This document shows, one piece after another, positions 35,308 to 45,114 of a stretch of 64,000 nt of DNA. This DNA is from Microbacterium oxydans (GTDB taxonomy: Bacteria > Actinomycetota > Actinomycetes > Actinomycetales > Microbacteriaceae). Where the stretch lies: contig NZ_CP092891.1 of NCBI RefSeq assembly GCF_026559675.1, positions 3,658,001 to 3,722,000 of the forward strand, read 5' to 3'. The notes beneath the pieces are model-generated. The model was not told the origin of the DNA. It made no database searches and saw only the letters and a program-made list of their open reading frames with translations. A program made the position numbers and the translations under genes. Position 1 is the first letter of the stretch, and every line of letters begins with the position of its first letter.

Positions 35308-36341
35308 CGCGCACCCGACCGGCTCAGGTGCGCGGGGTCGGCGCCGAGCACGTCCGCGATCCGCTGCAGATCGATCGATCCCACCGCGGTTCCGGTGTTG
35401 TCGACCACGTCGATCGACGGGGTGCCCGCCAGCACCAGCGTGTCCAGCGCATCGCGCAGGGTGGCGTCTGAGGCGACGCTCACCACTGAGGATCCGCCCG
35501 TCGACGACCCCAGTGCGGCCTCGGCGATCGGGATCAGGGCGAGACGCTTGAGCGCGGCGCCGTGCCCGATGAACGACCGCACATAGTCGTTGGCCGGAGC
35601 GGCGAGGATGTTGGCCGGGGTGTCGAACTGCTCGATCCGGCTGCGGTCGCTCAGCACGGCGATGCGGTCACCGAGGCGGATCGCCTCATCGAAGTCGTGC
35701 GTGACGAAGATGATGGTCTTGCCGATCGTGTCCTGCAGGCGGAGGAACTCGGCCTGCAGCTTCTCGCGCGTGATCGGGTCGGTCGCGCCGAACGGCTCGT
35801 CCATCAGCATCACGGGCGGGTCCGCCGCGAGGGCACGTGCGACACCGACACGCTGCTGCTGCCCGCCCGAGAGCTGCTTGGGGTAGCGACCGGCGAACTG
35901 TCCGGGATCGAGCTGGACCGTGAGGAGCAGTTCGTCGACGCGCTCCGCGATCCGCTGCTTCGACCACCCGAGCAGCTTCGGCACGACCGCGATGTTGTCG
36001 GCGATCGTCATGTGCGGGAACAGGCCGATCTGCTGGATGACGTAGCCGATGTGGCGACGCAGCTCGTTCGGGTTCAGGCCCATGACGTCCTGACCGCCGA
36101 CCGTGATCCGGCCGGAGGAGGGCTCGATGATCCGGTTGACCATCTTCATGGTGGTCGTCTTGCCGCAGCCCGAGGGGCCGACGAACATGACGAGTTCGCC
36201 GGGTGCGACCTCCATCGAGAAGTCCTCGACGGCCTTGACCGACTGGCCGGGATAGATCTTCGAGACATCTTCGAGGACGATGCCGGCGGCCTCGGAGGCG
36301 GGCTTCGCCCCGGTCGCGGTGCGGGTGGTGGAGTCAGACAC
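35304..36341 (-). CDS. Osmoprotectant ABC ATPase with C-terminal CBS region (OpuCA-like)
   Basis: 345 residues. ABC domain ~20-260 with Walker A GPSGCGKTT, signature LSGGQQQRVGVARAL and Walker B VMLMDEPFGATDP; then a CBS-like segment ~285-335 (ATLRDALDTLVLAGTPSIDVVD). CBS domains in OpuA/OpuC ATPases sense ionic strength or cyclic dinucleotides; only about one CBS repeat is clear here. Start overlaps the upstream permease stop by 8 bases. Confidence 0.9.
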   Translation of the reverse strand: MSDSTTRTATGAKPASEAAGIVLEDVSKIYPGQSVKAVEDFSMEVAPGELVMFVGPSGCGKTTTMKMVNRIIEPSSGRITVGGQDVMGLNPNELRRHIGYVIQQIGLFPHMTIADNIAVVPKLLGWSKQRIAERVDELLLTVQLDPGQFAGRYPKQLSGGQQQRVGVARALAADPPVMLMDEPFGATDPITREKLQAEFLRLQDTIGKTIIFVTHDFDEAIRLGDRIAVLSDRSRIEQFDTPANILAAPANDYVRSFIGHGAALKRLALIPIAEAALGSSTGGSSVVSVASDATLRDALDTLVLAGTPSIDVVDNTGTAVGSIDLQRIADVLGADPAHLSRSGAR

Positions 36342-36999
36342 GGAGCCCCCTCGGGGTGGTGAGACGTGAGATCAGGACGAATGCTCCGTCGACGAGCAGA
36401 GCGAGGATGACGACGCCGAGGGTGCCGGTGAGGGCGAAGTTCAGCGCGTTCAGGGACCCGAGCGACGACAGTCCCTGGAAGATGTATCGGCCGAGACCGG
36501 GGCCTGCGACGTAGGCCGCGATCGCCGCGATCCCGATCGTGAGCTGCGCGGCGACGCGGACACCGGTGAGGATGATCGGCCAGGCGAGCGGGAGCTGCAC
36601 GCGGAACAGCGTCATCGTGCTGCTCATCCCCATGCCTCGGGCGGACTCCATGATCGCCGGCGAGACGTCGCGCAGCCCGACAACCGTGTTGCGCACGATC
36701 GGCAGCAGCGAATAGAACACCAGCGCGACGACGGTCGGCGTCCAGCCCAGACCGAACAGCGGGGTGATCAGGGCCAGCAGCGCCAACGACGGGATCGTGA
36801 TGGCCACGCCGGCGGCGGCGATGGTGAAGGCGCGACCGGTCGGGCGGTTCCAGACCGCGATGCCCAGGAGCACGCCGATCGCGATCGCGATCACGGTGCT
36901 GAGTGCGACGACCGCGAGGTGCTGGAGCACCAGGTCGAGGATGTCGTCCCAGCGCTTCACCCAGAACTGGAGGAGACCGTCGGGGGTGAGTCCGTTCAC
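36334..36999 (-). CDS. Osmoprotectant ABC permease, first gene of operon
   Basis: 221 residues from GTG 36999, chosen because AGAGGAGG lies just upstream; the frame stays open to 37134. About five to six membrane segments with the EAA-type loop MESARGMGMSSTMTLFRVQLPLA-like (~115-137). Pairs with the permease at 34525. Upstream lies the GATATGGCAAC element shared with the Fae cluster. Confidence 0.86.
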   Translation of the reverse strand: MNGLTPDGLLQFWVKRWDDILDLVLQHLAVVALSTVIAIAIGVLLGIAVWNRPTGRAFTIAAAGVAITIPSLALLALITPLFGLGWTPTVVALVFYSLLPIVRNTVVGLRDVSPAIMESARGMGMSSTMTLFRVQLPLAWPIILTGVRVAAQLTIGIAAIAAYVAGPGLGRYIFQGLSSLGSLNALNFALTGTLGVVILALLVDGAFVLISRLTTPRGLRV

Positions 37000-37091
37000 A
37001 CTGCCTCCTCTCATCTTCGAGATGCGCCGGACCATTCCGGCGTCGTCTGTAAGGTAACGAGGCTGTCGTGATTGTCGCAACCGAAGGTGTT

Positions 37092-37102
37092 GATATGGCA
37101 AC
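37092..37102. promoter_or_regulatory. IclR-type half-site upstream of the osmoprotectant operon
   Basis: GATATGGCAAC, an exact 11-base copy of the sequence at 23502-23512, located 93 bases upstream of the first permease start. An exact 11-mer containing a rare AT stretch, at two regulatory gaps 13.6 kb apart, is unlikely by chance in DNA of this composition. Confidence 0.5.
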
Positions 37103-37174
37103 GCCTGGGCCGTTTCGGGGCGCTCTCGATCCACACGAGGACCGCGATCGCCGATCGCGCGGCGCGATGTCCCG

Positions 37175-37924
37175 CTAGATGCGGAGGGCCGACTGCCACA
37201 CGGCCTGGTGGGAGTCGGCGTAGTCGACCGCCGCCTCCCAGTGCGCCCCGTGCCCGTCGCCGAACATGCTCGCCCAGGGTTCGCGGTGCTCCGCGTGGGC
37301 CGAACGGAGCATCTCGAGCATCGCCGTCGCCCTTCGCGTCATGGCATCAGGCAGTGCAGCGCGGAGCTCTTCATCAGCACCGTAACCATCGACGAATGCT
37401 CGGAGGTCGCCTGCCGCCTGCTCAGGGGGCGTCTGCAGTCGAGAGAGGGCGAAGGCCTGCGCCGCGTAGGCGAGATCCCACAGGCGGGTGCTCGGAGCGG
37501 CCGCGTCCCAGTCGATGAAGAGCCATCGCTCCCCGATGATGAGGTTCCACGGGGCCAGGTCGTTGTGACACACCAGGTCGGCGCCGGGCGCGGGAATCAC
37601 GGAGTCCCATGTCGCATCCGCGGGCGGCAGGAAGTCGGCGCTCGCATCATGGATCGCCCGCACCATCGCTCCCACGCGGTGCAGTTCGACAGGCGACAAC
37701 GGCTCCGCGTCGATCGCGAGCCGGCCGGGGACGAACTCGATGATCTGACGTCCGCGTTCGTCCTGCCCCCTCGGCGCCGGGGCATCGACCCCGCGGCTCC
37801 GCACGAACTCCAGGAATCCGACGACGCTCGGGGTGCTCTCCGTCCACGCCTTGCGCACCGTCCCACCGATCTTCACGACCGATTCGCTCGCGTTGCCCCC
37901 GGACAGCGCCTCCTCGTGATCCAT
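37175..37924 (-). CDS. APH-family phosphotransferase
   Basis: 249 residues from ATG 37924. Kinase-like fold of the aminoglycoside phosphotransferase/choline kinase superfamily: catalytic loop H120-N-D122 with N127 (VCHNDLAPWNLI) and metal-binding D138 (FIDWDAA). These proteins phosphorylate small hydroxyl compounds, not necessarily antibiotics. Located upstream of the osmoprotectant operon, so a choline-like substrate is thinkable, but there is no direct evidence. Confidence 0.8.
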   Translation of the reverse strand: MDHEEALSGGNASESVVKIGGTVRKAWTESTPSVVGFLEFVRSRGVDAPAPRGQDERGRQIIEFVPGRLAIDAEPLSPVELHRVGAMVRAIHDASADFLPPADATWDSVIPAPGADLVCHNDLAPWNLIIGERWLFIDWDAAAPSTRLWDLAYAAQAFALSRLQTPPEQAAGDLRAFVDGYGADEELRAALPDAMTRRATAMLEMLRSAHAEHREPWASMFGDGHGAHWEAAVDYADSHQAVWQSALRI

Positions 37925-37951
37925 CCCCCCATTCAACCCCGCCGAGGCGCG

Positions 37952-37986
37952 CACACCCGCTCGGAAGCGGACGGCTTCCGGGCGGG
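37952..37986 (-). terminator. Terminator of the uronate operon
   Basis: CACCCGCTCGGAAGC (37952-37966) and GCTTCCGGGCGGGTG (37972-37986): 15-base stem with a single G:T-type mismatch and a 5-base loop, 7 bases after the mannonate dehydratase stop on the minus strand. Confidence 0.8.
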
Positions 37987-37993
37987 TGCGGGG

Positions 37994-39232
37994 TCACCAG
38001 TCGTGGACGGTGCCGTCGTGGAGGCGGTTGTAGGGGAGGTAGGCCTGCTCGTACGGGTACTTGCCCGCTTCGTCGAGGTCGAGGTCGACGCCGAGTCCGG
38101 GTTTGTTCCCGGGGTGCAGCATCCCGTCGGTCCAGGTGAACGACTGCTGGAACACCTGGTCGGTGCGGGAGCCGTGCTGCATGTACTCCTGGATGCCGAA
38201 GTTGTGGATCGACAGACCCAGGTGCATCGCGGCGGCCATCCCGACCGGGGAGATGTCGGTGGGGCCGTGCATCCCGGATTTGATCTGGTACATGGCCGCG
38301 TAGTCGAGAGTCTTCTTCAACGCGCTGATCCCACCCATGTGGGTGACCGCGCCGCGGACGTAGTCGATGAGCTGGTCGCGGATGATGTCCTTGAAGTCCC
38401 AGACCGTGTTGAAGATCTCCCCGATCGCGAGCGGCGTCGTGGTGTGCTGGCGCACCAGACGCAGAGCTTCCTGGTTCTCCGCCGGGGTGCAGTCCTCCAA
38501 CCAGAACAGGTCGAACGGTTCGAGGTCCTTGCCCAGCCGTGCGGCCTGGATCGGTGTCATCCGGTGATGCCCGTCATGCAGCAACGGCAGGTCCGCCCCG
38601 AACTCGTTGCGCACCGCCTCGAACACCCCGGGCAGATGGTTCAGGTACGCCCGGGTGTCCCAGTCCTCCTCCACCGGACGCGCACCGCGGCGGGCGGGCT
38701 CGTGGTCGTACCGCGCCTCCCCACCCCCGGCGTCCGCGGCCTGCGACGCGATCCCGTAGATCGCCTTCAGGGTCGGCACCCCGGTCTGCACCCGGATCGC
38801 CCGGTATCCCTGCGCCTGGTGCGCACGGATCGAGTCGAACAGTTCGGGCAGCTCCTTCCCAGACGCGTGCCCGTAGGCGAGGAGTCCGTTCCGGCTCGCA
38901 CCGCCCAGCAGTTGGTACACGGGGAGCCCGGCGACTTTCCCCTTGATGTCCCACAGGGCCATGTCGACCGCGGCGATCGCGGCCATCGTCACCGGACCCC
39001 GCCGCCAATAGGCGCTGCGGTAGAGGAACTGCCAGGTGTCCTCGATCCGCGACTCATCCGCCCCGATCAACAGCGGCACCACATGCTCGGTCAGATACGC
39101 GACCACCGCGAGCTCCCGCCCGTTCAACGTCGCATCCCCCAACCCCGTCACCCCATCCGCGGTCGTGATCTTCAACGTCACGAAATTCCGATCCGGACTG
39201 GTGACGATCACCTCAGCCTTATCGATACTCAT
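37994..39232 (-). CDS. manD: D-mannonate dehydratase (ManD/RspA, enolase superfamily)
   Basis: 412 residues. Dehydrates D-mannonate to 2-keto-3-deoxygluconate. The ManD signature residues are present: R147 (RVQ) and Y159 as the acid/base pair, D220 and H222 (LLHDGHH), E246 (WLEDCTP), E272 (IGEIF) and the MHGPTD histidine. This enolase-type enzyme replaces the unrelated UxuA. Its start overlaps the uxuB stop (ATGA), and together with UxaC it makes a full glucuronate-to-KDG route. Confidence 0.93.
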   Translation of the reverse strand: MSIDKAEVIVTSPDRNFVTLKITTADGVTGLGDATLNGRELAVVAYLTEHVVPLLIGADESRIEDTWQFLYRSAYWRRGPVTMAAIAAVDMALWDIKGKVAGLPVYQLLGGASRNGLLAYGHASGKELPELFDSIRAHQAQGYRAIRVQTGVPTLKAIYGIASQAADAGGGEARYDHEPARRGARPVEEDWDTRAYLNHLPGVFEAVRNEFGADLPLLHDGHHRMTPIQAARLGKDLEPFDLFWLEDCTPAENQEALRLVRQHTTTPLAIGEIFNTVWDFKDIIRDQLIDYVRGAVTHMGGISALKKTLDYAAMYQIKSGMHGPTDISPVGMAAAMHLGLSIHNFGIQEYMQHGSRTDQVFQQSFTWTDGMLHPGNKPGLGVDLDLDEAGKYPYEQAYLPYNRLHDGTVHDW

Positions 39233-40455
39233 GCGAGGGTCCCTTCGGGTGTGAGGTGGTCGATGACGGTACGTGTGCGGTCCGTCGCGGGCACGGCGGA
39301 GAGGGCCCGGGCGACGGCTGCCGTCCCGGAATCGGTCGGGTCGAGTTCGAGGAGCGAGCGGATCCAGGTCTCCACAGCGTGCCGCTGCGCCTCGTCCACG
39401 GCGTCGTCGGCGTCTTGCCGCCGGCGGAGGGGTGCCACGAGCCGCAGAGCGACCTTGATCGGGCTGTCGCGTCGGATCTGATCGAGTCGGTGGGCGATGC
39501 GCGGGTTGGCGAAGCGGATCCGCAGCGCGTCCAGCCAGTCGTCGAGCTCGGCGGAGGGCAGGTCGACCGCCGTCCGCTGCGCGGCCCAGAGCGCTTCGGT
39601 GTCGGCGCGCAGCACGGCATCGTCGAAGGCCTCGGCGATCGTCTCGTATCCGCGCAGTCGGCCGGCCGCGGCGAGGAAGCTGTGCCCGGCGTTGAGCAGG
39701 TAGAGCTTGCGGGCCTCATAGGGCCCGACGTCGGCCACGAATCGCGCCCCGGCCTGTGCCCAGTCCGGTGCTCCGCCGGGGAAGTCGCCGGCGAGCACCC
39801 ATTCGCTGAAGGGCTCCGTGACCACCGCGGCGGGGTCGTCGTACCCGGTGATGTCCCGCACGACGGCGATGTCCTCCGCGGTGACGGCGGGGGTGATCCG
39901 GTCCACCACGGTGTCGACGAACGACGCGATGTCCGAGACGCTCGTCGCTTCGGCACCGGCGGCGGCCAGCACGACGTCGCGCAGCATCCGACCGTTGCGG
40001 GGCAGGTTGTCGCAGCTCACGACGGCGATCGCGCCGGCCTCGGCGGCGGCACGGCGGGCGAGCGCCGTGGCGATGCGACCGGGCACGGAGGAGGTCGCGG
40101 AGTACGCCGTCTCCGTCACCGTGACCGTGAGCACCCGGACCTCCGGATCGGCGATCGTGTCGAGCCACGACCGTTCGTCGGCACCGGGAACCGCGCGCAC
40201 GATCGACTGCACCGTCTCCACCCGGTCACCCTCCGCCGACCTCTCGAGCAGCGTGTACACGCCGTCGCTGCCCGACAGGACCTCGGCGGCGGCCGGGGTG
40301 CGACCGGTGAAGGCGGCGATGCCCCAGCCCTCCTCCGCGCGCGTCCGATCGTTGGCCTGCTGGGTGTACCAGGCCTGGTGCGCACGGTGGAAGGCACCGA
40401 GGCCCAGGTGGGCAGCGCGGACCGGAGGATGCTGCGTGCGCGCGGGCCCCGTCAC
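39229..40455 (-). CDS. uxuB: D-mannonate/fructuronate oxidoreductase
   Basis: 408 residues from GTG 40455, which overlaps the upstream stop (GTGA). Mannitol-dehydrogenase family: opening [23 protein letters not shown], then [16 protein letters not shown] and [14 protein letters not shown], the substrate-site segment. It reduces D-fructuronate to D-mannonate with NADH. Neighbouring ManD and the divergent UxaC fix this role over mannitol dehydrogenase. Confidence 0.9.
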   Translation of the reverse strand: MTGPARTQHPPVRAAHLGLGAFHRAHQAWYTQQANDRTRAEEGWGIAAFTGRTPAAAEVLSGSDGVYTLLERSAEGDRVETVQSIVRAVPGADERSWLDTIADPEVRVLTVTVTETAYSATSSVPGRIATALARRAAAEAGAIAVVSCDNLPRNGRMLRDVVLAAAGAEATSVSDIASFVDTVVDRITPAVTAEDIAVVRDITGYDDPAAVVTEPFSEWVLAGDFPGGAPDWAQAGARFVADVGPYEARKLYLLNAGHSFLAAAGRLRGYETIAEAFDDAVLRADTEALWAAQRTAVDLPSAELDDWLDALRIRFANPRIAHRLDQIRRDSPIKVALRLVAPLRRRQDADDAVDEAQRHAVETWIRSLLELDPTDSGTAAVARALSAVPATDRTRTVIDHLTPEGTLA

Positions 40456-41318
40456 GACCCGATGCCCGCGGCGTCGGCCGACGCACGGAGGAACGCGAGA
40501 TCGTCGATCAGCCTCTCCTCCAGCGGAGCCTCGGTCGAGAAGTCCTCCAGCGTCACCCAGCCGTCGTACCCGACCTCGGCGAGCGCGCGGAAGTAGTCGG
40601 GAACGCTGGCGATGCCCGCGCGGAGCGTCGCCCACGCCGACTCCCAGCGCACGTCGCCGTCGACGCCGATCTCACCGGTCCGCTGCCACGTGGCGTTCTT
40701 CACGTGCACGTGAGCGAGGTACTCCCCGAGGAGCTGGAGCCCGGCATGCGTGTCCTCCTGGCCCTCGATCACGAGGTTGCCCAGATCGTGGATCACTCCG
40801 ATGGTGCCCGGATCGAGGCCGTCGACCAGTCGACGCGCGGCCGAGGCCGATGACGTGATCGTCTGGTGGTGCAGCTCGATGAGCACCTTCACGCCGAGCC
40901 GCCCCGCCTCCGCGGCCGCCCATTCCAGGTCGGTCCTGGTCCGATCGAACACCGCCTGGTAGCCCTCCTGGAGGAGGTCGGTGGACGGGATGCGCATCCG
41001 GACCTGCCGGGCGCCGAGCTCGGCCGTCGCGCGGAGCATCCGGAGCGCGTCGTCACGGTCGGAGGCGGGCGCGTAGCCGCCGATGCCGCTGAACTCCAGA
41101 CCCGCCTCGCGAGTGACCCTGGCGATCTCCGGTACCACCTGCTCGAGACCCGTGAGCGGCCAGGTCGCCCGGTTGCCGGCCCAGAATCCCGGCGGTTCCG
41201 CCTCCTCCTGGTCGGTGATGCGCCACTCGACGCCGTCGTAGCCGATCGCGGCGATGCGTCGAGCCGCCTCTGCGGGCTCCCAGTCCGGCACTGACGCCGT
41301 GAACACCGAGAATTTCAT
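40452..41318 (-). CDS. Sugar phosphate isomerase/epimerase, xylose-isomerase-like TIM barrel (1)
   Basis: 288 residues, single AP-endonuclease-2/xylose-isomerase-like TIM barrel. Metal-site segments include IELHHQT, VIHDLGN and HVHVKNA. Such enzymes epimerise or isomerise keto-sugars and often accompany Gfo/Idh/MocA oxidoreductases, as in inositol or 3-keto-glycoside breakdown. Overlaps both neighbours by four bases. Confidence 0.8.
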   Translation of the reverse strand: MKFSVFTASVPDWEPAEAARRIAAIGYDGVEWRITDQEEAEPPGFWAGNRATWPLTGLEQVVPEIARVTREAGLEFSGIGGYAPASDRDDALRMLRATAELGARQVRMRIPSTDLLQEGYQAVFDRTRTDLEWAAAEAGRLGVKVLIELHHQTITSSASAARRLVDGLDPGTIGVIHDLGNLVIEGQEDTHAGLQLLGEYLAHVHVKNATWQRTGEIGVDGDVRWESAWATLRAGIASVPDYFRALAEVGYDGWVTLEDFSTEAPLEERLIDDLAFLRASADAAGIGS

Positions 41319-42433
41319 GCGATGCCTCCCGTTCGCACTTCACTGTCATCGACGGTGCCGTCGATGAGATCGGCGATGCGCACCGGGGAACCGGTGGTCG
41401 CCGAGACATAGATGCCGCGCACCGTGGCGAGGGCCATCAGCGCCTCGGGCACCCCGACCCGTGAGGGGCGTCCGCTGCGGATGCTGTCGACGATGTCGGC
41501 GTACTGACGGGCGTGGCCGTCGGCGAAGGCCTGCGGGTCCCGCTCATCGCCGAGCCGATGGCCCGCGGGGACCCAGTCGGCTGTGCGGTCGATCGTCTCC
41601 CCGTCCACCCACAGGTGGGCGAGCTGGTCGTTCTCGACGATGCCGGTGCCCTGTGCACCGTGCACCGCGACGCGCACCGGCTGATCCGGGAACGCCGCGG
41701 TCGTGGCGTGCAGCACGGCGAGCGCGCCCGACCCGAAGCGCAGCGTGACGACGGCCACGTCCTCCACCTCGACCCGTTCGTGGGCGAGCAGCGCCGTGTG
41801 GGCGAAGACCTCGACCGGGGTGCCGAGGAACCACAGCAGCAGATCGACGGTGTGCACCCCCTGGTTCATGACCGCGCCGCCGCCGTCGAGCTCCCAGGTG
41901 CCGCGCCACGCTCCGGAGTCGTAGTACTCCTGCGAGCGCCACCAGGGCACGGTGGCGACCGCGCTGGTGATCCGCCCCAGCCGTCCGGTGTGCGCGGCCT
42001 CGGCCACCGCCACCGCTCCGGGGTCGTAGCGGTGCTGGCTGATCACCGAGATCCGGATGCCGCGCGCCTCGGCGTCGCGGGCGATCTCCGCCAGGCGGCG
42101 CCCGCGCGCCATCGAGACGTCGAGCGGCTTCTCGAGCACGACGTGCATCCCGCGCGCGACGGCCCGTTCGGCGAGCTCGACGTGGGATCCGCTCGGCGTG
42201 CAGATCACGACCACCGACACCCCGTCCGGGATCGCCTCGATCTCGGCGTGCGTCGTGGGCCGCTCTCCTCCGAGCTCGTCGACGATGAGCGCGGCCAGGC
42301 GCTCGGTCGCGGCCGGCACCTCGTCCACGAGGGCGGTGATCCGCATTCCGGGGATGAGCGCGATGGCTCTGGCGTGGTTGACGCCGATGATGCCGCATCC
42401 GACGATGGCGACGTCGAGGGTTCCTTCGGTCAT
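41315..42433 (-). CDS. Gfo/Idh/MocA-family oxidoreductase
   Basis: 372 residues. Rossmann start VAIVGCGIIGVNHARAI at 8-24, catalytic EKPLD motif (VVLEKPLDVSMARG) near 98 and the C-terminal alpha/beta domain. NAD(P)-dependent sugar or inositol oxidoreductase. Sandwiched between two TIM-barrel isomerases with four-base overlaps, so the three proteins probably work in sequence on one sugar. Confidence 0.86.
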   Translation of the reverse strand: MTEGTLDVAIVGCGIIGVNHARAIALIPGMRITALVDEVPAATERLAALIVDELGGERPTTHAEIEAIPDGVSVVVICTPSGSHVELAERAVARGMHVVLEKPLDVSMARGRRLAEIARDAEARGIRISVISQHRYDPGAVAVAEAAHTGRLGRITSAVATVPWWRSQEYYDSGAWRGTWELDGGGAVMNQGVHTVDLLLWFLGTPVEVFAHTALLAHERVEVEDVAVVTLRFGSGALAVLHATTAAFPDQPVRVAVHGAQGTGIVENDQLAHLWVDGETIDRTADWVPAGHRLGDERDPQAFADGHARQYADIVDSIRSGRPSRVGVPEALMALATVRGIYVSATTGSPVRIADLIDGTVDDSEVRTGGIA

Positions 42434-43263
42434 GAGAGGGTGACTCCGATCTCGTCGGTGAGGGTGCGCAGGGCTCGCCCGGCCCGGCCGAAGGCCTCGG
42501 GACCGGAGAATCCGCCGAGCGTGTGGACATCGGCGAGGTGGGGCTCGAGCGAGGCGAATCCCGCGTAGCCGTCATCGCGAAGGGCGGTGAGGGTCTCGCG
42601 CAGCTCGCCGTCGCCGTCGCCCACCGGCACCACCTCACCCGTCACGGCGAGCGCGTCCTTCAGCTGCAGGTACTCCAGATGCGGGCGCAGCAGCGCATAT
42701 CCGTCGGTGAACGGCCGGACGCCGACCTGCACGAAGTTCGCGTTGTCCCACGCCACCCGGAGCCGCTCGGAGCCGACCGATTCGATCACGTCGAGCACGC
42801 GGGAGGGGACGTCGCCGTAGATGTCCTTCTCGTTCTCATGGACGAGCGTGACGCCGGCCGCCTCGGCCGTGCGGGCGAGCGCCGCCATGCGGACCAGCAC
42901 GTCGTCGCGGATGTCCTCCGCGGCCAGGTGCTCGGCGCGGAAGAAGGAGAAGATGCGGATGTACGGGGTCCCGAGGACCTCGGCCGCGTGGATCGCCCGC
43001 TGCAGGCGACCGACCTCGTGCTCGACTGGCAGGGACACGTCGACCTTGCCCACCGGAGACGCGATCGCCGAGACGGCCATGCCGCGCTCGTGCAGCACCG
43101 CGGCGAGCGCGTCGAGCCGGGTGTCGTCGAGGTCGACGATGTTCACCCCCCACGCGCTCCGCACCTCGATGTGCCGCGCACCGAGCGCCTGCAACACGGC
43201 GACCTGCACGACCGGATCGGCGTCGATCTCGTCACCGAAACCTGAGAGCTGCCACGGGGTCAT
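42430..43263 (-). CDS. Sugar phosphate isomerase/epimerase TIM barrel (2)
   Basis: 277 residues from ATG 43263. Begins WQLSGFGDEIDADPVVQ and carries LVHENEKDIYGD, AWDNANFVQ and YLQLKDAL, which supply the acidic and histidine metal ligands of xylose-isomerase-like barrels. Distinct from the barrel at 40452; the pair may catalyse consecutive steps. ATGA overlap with the permease gene. Confidence 0.82.
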   Translation of the reverse strand: MTPWQLSGFGDEIDADPVVQVAVLQALGARHIEVRSAWGVNIVDLDDTRLDALAAVLHERGMAVSAIASPVGKVDVSLPVEHEVGRLQRAIHAAEVLGTPYIRIFSFFRAEHLAAEDIRDDVLVRMAALARTAEAAGVTLVHENEKDIYGDVPSRVLDVIESVGSERLRVAWDNANFVQVGVRPFTDGYALLRPHLEYLQLKDALAVTGEVVPVGDGDGELRETLTALRDDGYAGFASLEPHLADVHTLGGFSGPEAFGRAGRALRTLTDEIGVTLS

Positions 43264-44171
43264 TTCACTCCTCCTGCGGTCAGACCGCCTACGAGATACC
43301 GCTGGAACACGAGATACAGCACGACGACGGGGATGGCGCAGATGAGCGAGGCCGCCATCATCTGGCCGTACAAGGGCACCGCGCCCGTCTCCTGCGTGGC
43401 GCCGAAGATCTGCAGGGCCACCGCCGCGGTGCGACTGTCGCGGTTGGTCATCACCGACGCGAACAGGACGTCGTTCCACCCCTGCAGGAACGCGAAGATC
43501 GCGGAGACCACGATCCCGGGCCAGCTCAGGGGCAGCACGATGCGGGTGAGGACACGGATGTTGGAGGCGCCGTCCATGCGGGCGGCCTCTTCCAGCTCGC
43601 GCGGGAGGCCGCGGATGTAGGTCACCATCACCCAGGTCGAGAACGGCAGCGCGAAGGTGAGGTACGTGATGAAGACCGACCAGTGCGTGCCGATGGTGGG
43701 GATGCGCAGCACGGAGGACAGCGTCGAGAACATCACGAACACCGGCAGCAGCATCAGCGTCCCCGGAACCGACTGCAGCCCGAGCAGTCCCCGGAGGATC
43801 GTGACGCGTCCGATGAAGGTGAACCGCACGAGCACCCAGGCCATGGACACCGCCACGGCCGCGCAGACGACGGCGACCGCTCCGCAGATCAGGAGGCTGT
43901 TGGCCAGACCCCCGGCCAGGTCGACGCTGCGCCAGACCTTGACGTAGTTGTCGAGGCGCAGCTCGGTCGGCCAGTACGCGCCGCCGGCGACCGCGACGTC
44001 CGCGTTGATCGAGGCGAACAGCATGTACGAGACGGGTCCGAAGACGAGCAGGCACAGGACGACGTTCGCGGCGACGAGCAGCGGTCGCGGCAGCAGCCGA
44101 TCCACCTGGCTGTGTCCGCCAGGGCGGCTCCGGCGCGGGTTGACCTGCGCGATCGTTGTGGTGACGCTCAT
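43260..44171 (-). CDS. Sugar ABC permease, MalG type (uronate operon)
   Basis: 303 residues with about six membrane segments; the ATPase-contact loop ELEEAARMDGASNIRV lies around residues 195-210. Starts on the stop of its MalF-type partner. Part of a CUT1 importer whose ATPase is not encoded nearby. Confidence 0.9.
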   Translation of the reverse strand: MSVTTTIAQVNPRRSRPGGHSQVDRLLPRPLLVAANVVLCLLVFGPVSYMLFASINADVAVAGGAYWPTELRLDNYVKVWRSVDLAGGLANSLLICGAVAVVCAAVAVSMAWVLVRFTFIGRVTILRGLLGLQSVPGTLMLLPVFVMFSTLSSVLRIPTIGTHWSVFITYLTFALPFSTWVMVTYIRGLPRELEEAARMDGASNIRVLTRIVLPLSWPGIVVSAIFAFLQGWNDVLFASVMTNRDSRTAAVALQIFGATQETGAVPLYGQMMAASLICAIPVVVLYLVFQRYLVGGLTAGGVK

Positions 44172-45097
44172 CGCTTCGCATCCTCTCCGGTGTCGAGGCG
44201 CACGGCGCGCAGGTAGATGAACAGCGGGATCGCCACGATCGCCAGCGAGGCGACCGCCATCGCGGCGGACAACCCGAACCGGAAGCTCTGGAACGCGGTG
44301 ACGTAGGTGAGGACGGGCAGCACCTCGATGTCGACGGGCGCCGGGATGCCGAAGAGGACGAACGGCATGGTGAAGGCGTTGATGCTGTGCAGGAAGGTGA
44401 GGATGAACGCCAGCAGGATCGATCCGCGCAGGTACGGGAGGACCACCTTGCGCAACTTGATCCCCCAGCCGGCTCCGTCGAGCGCCGCCGCCTCGTGCAC
44501 CTCCGCGTCGACCGCCTGGAGCCCGGCCAGCGTCAGCAGGTACACGAAGGGCCAGCTCACCCAGAGCTGCGTGACGATGAGCGTCCAGTAGCTCTGCGGA
44601 CCGTTCAGCCACAGCCCGGGATCGACCCCGAACACCCCGAAGGCCTCATCGACCACGCCCTCGGGCTGGAACATCGCCCGGAAGACGGTGGCCACGACGA
44701 ACGCGGGAAGGATGTACGGGATCAGGTAGACCGAGCGCACCAGCCCGCGTCCGCGGAACGCGTTCTGCGTGGCCAGCGCCGCGAGCACGCCGATCGGGAT
44801 CGCGGCCACCGACACGATCAGCGCGTAGCTGACGCTCAGCCAGATGCCGCGCAGCAGCGGCGAGGTGGTGAACGCCTCGACGAAGTTGCCGAACGCGATG
44901 AACGGGGCCTGCAGCCACTGGCGGATCGTGTACTGGTCCAGATCGAGGAGCGAGATCCAGAACGCCAGCAGCAGCGGCACCAGGATCAGCAGCGCCATCA
45001 GCACGCCACCGGGGAGCAGCATCCACAGCGGTCGGGGCCGCTCGCTCGGCGGGGTGTCGTCGGCGCGTCTGCGCCTCGTCGGTGTGGCGATCGCCAT
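44168..45097 (-). CDS. Sugar ABC permease, MalF type (uronate operon)
   Basis: 309 residues; Arg-rich N-tail, then about six membrane segments. EAA loop EVHEAAALDGAGWGIKL near residues 215-231. The ATG at 45097 lies 17 bases after the binding-protein stop. Works with the MalG-type subunit. Confidence 0.9.
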   Translation of the reverse strand: MAIATPTRRRRADDTPPSERPRPLWMLLPGGVLMALLILVPLLLAFWISLLDLDQYTIRQWLQAPFIAFGNFVEAFTTSPLLRGIWLSVSYALIVSVAAIPIGVLAALATQNAFRGRGLVRSVYLIPYILPAFVVATVFRAMFQPEGVVDEAFGVFGVDPGLWLNGPQSYWTLIVTQLWVSWPFVYLLTLAGLQAVDAEVHEAAALDGAGWGIKLRKVVLPYLRGSILLAFILTFLHSINAFTMPFVLFGIPAPVDIEVLPVLTYVTAFQSFRFGLSAAMAVASLAIVAIPLFIYLRAVRLDTGEDAKR

Positions 45098-45114
45098 GTG
45101 CGGTCCTCGCCCCG

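Noticed and set aside
36999..37134. Longer N-terminus for the first osmoprotectant permease
   Set aside because: The added 45 residues are Arg/Gln-rich and cover the likely operator; a good ribosome site lies directly before GTG 36999.
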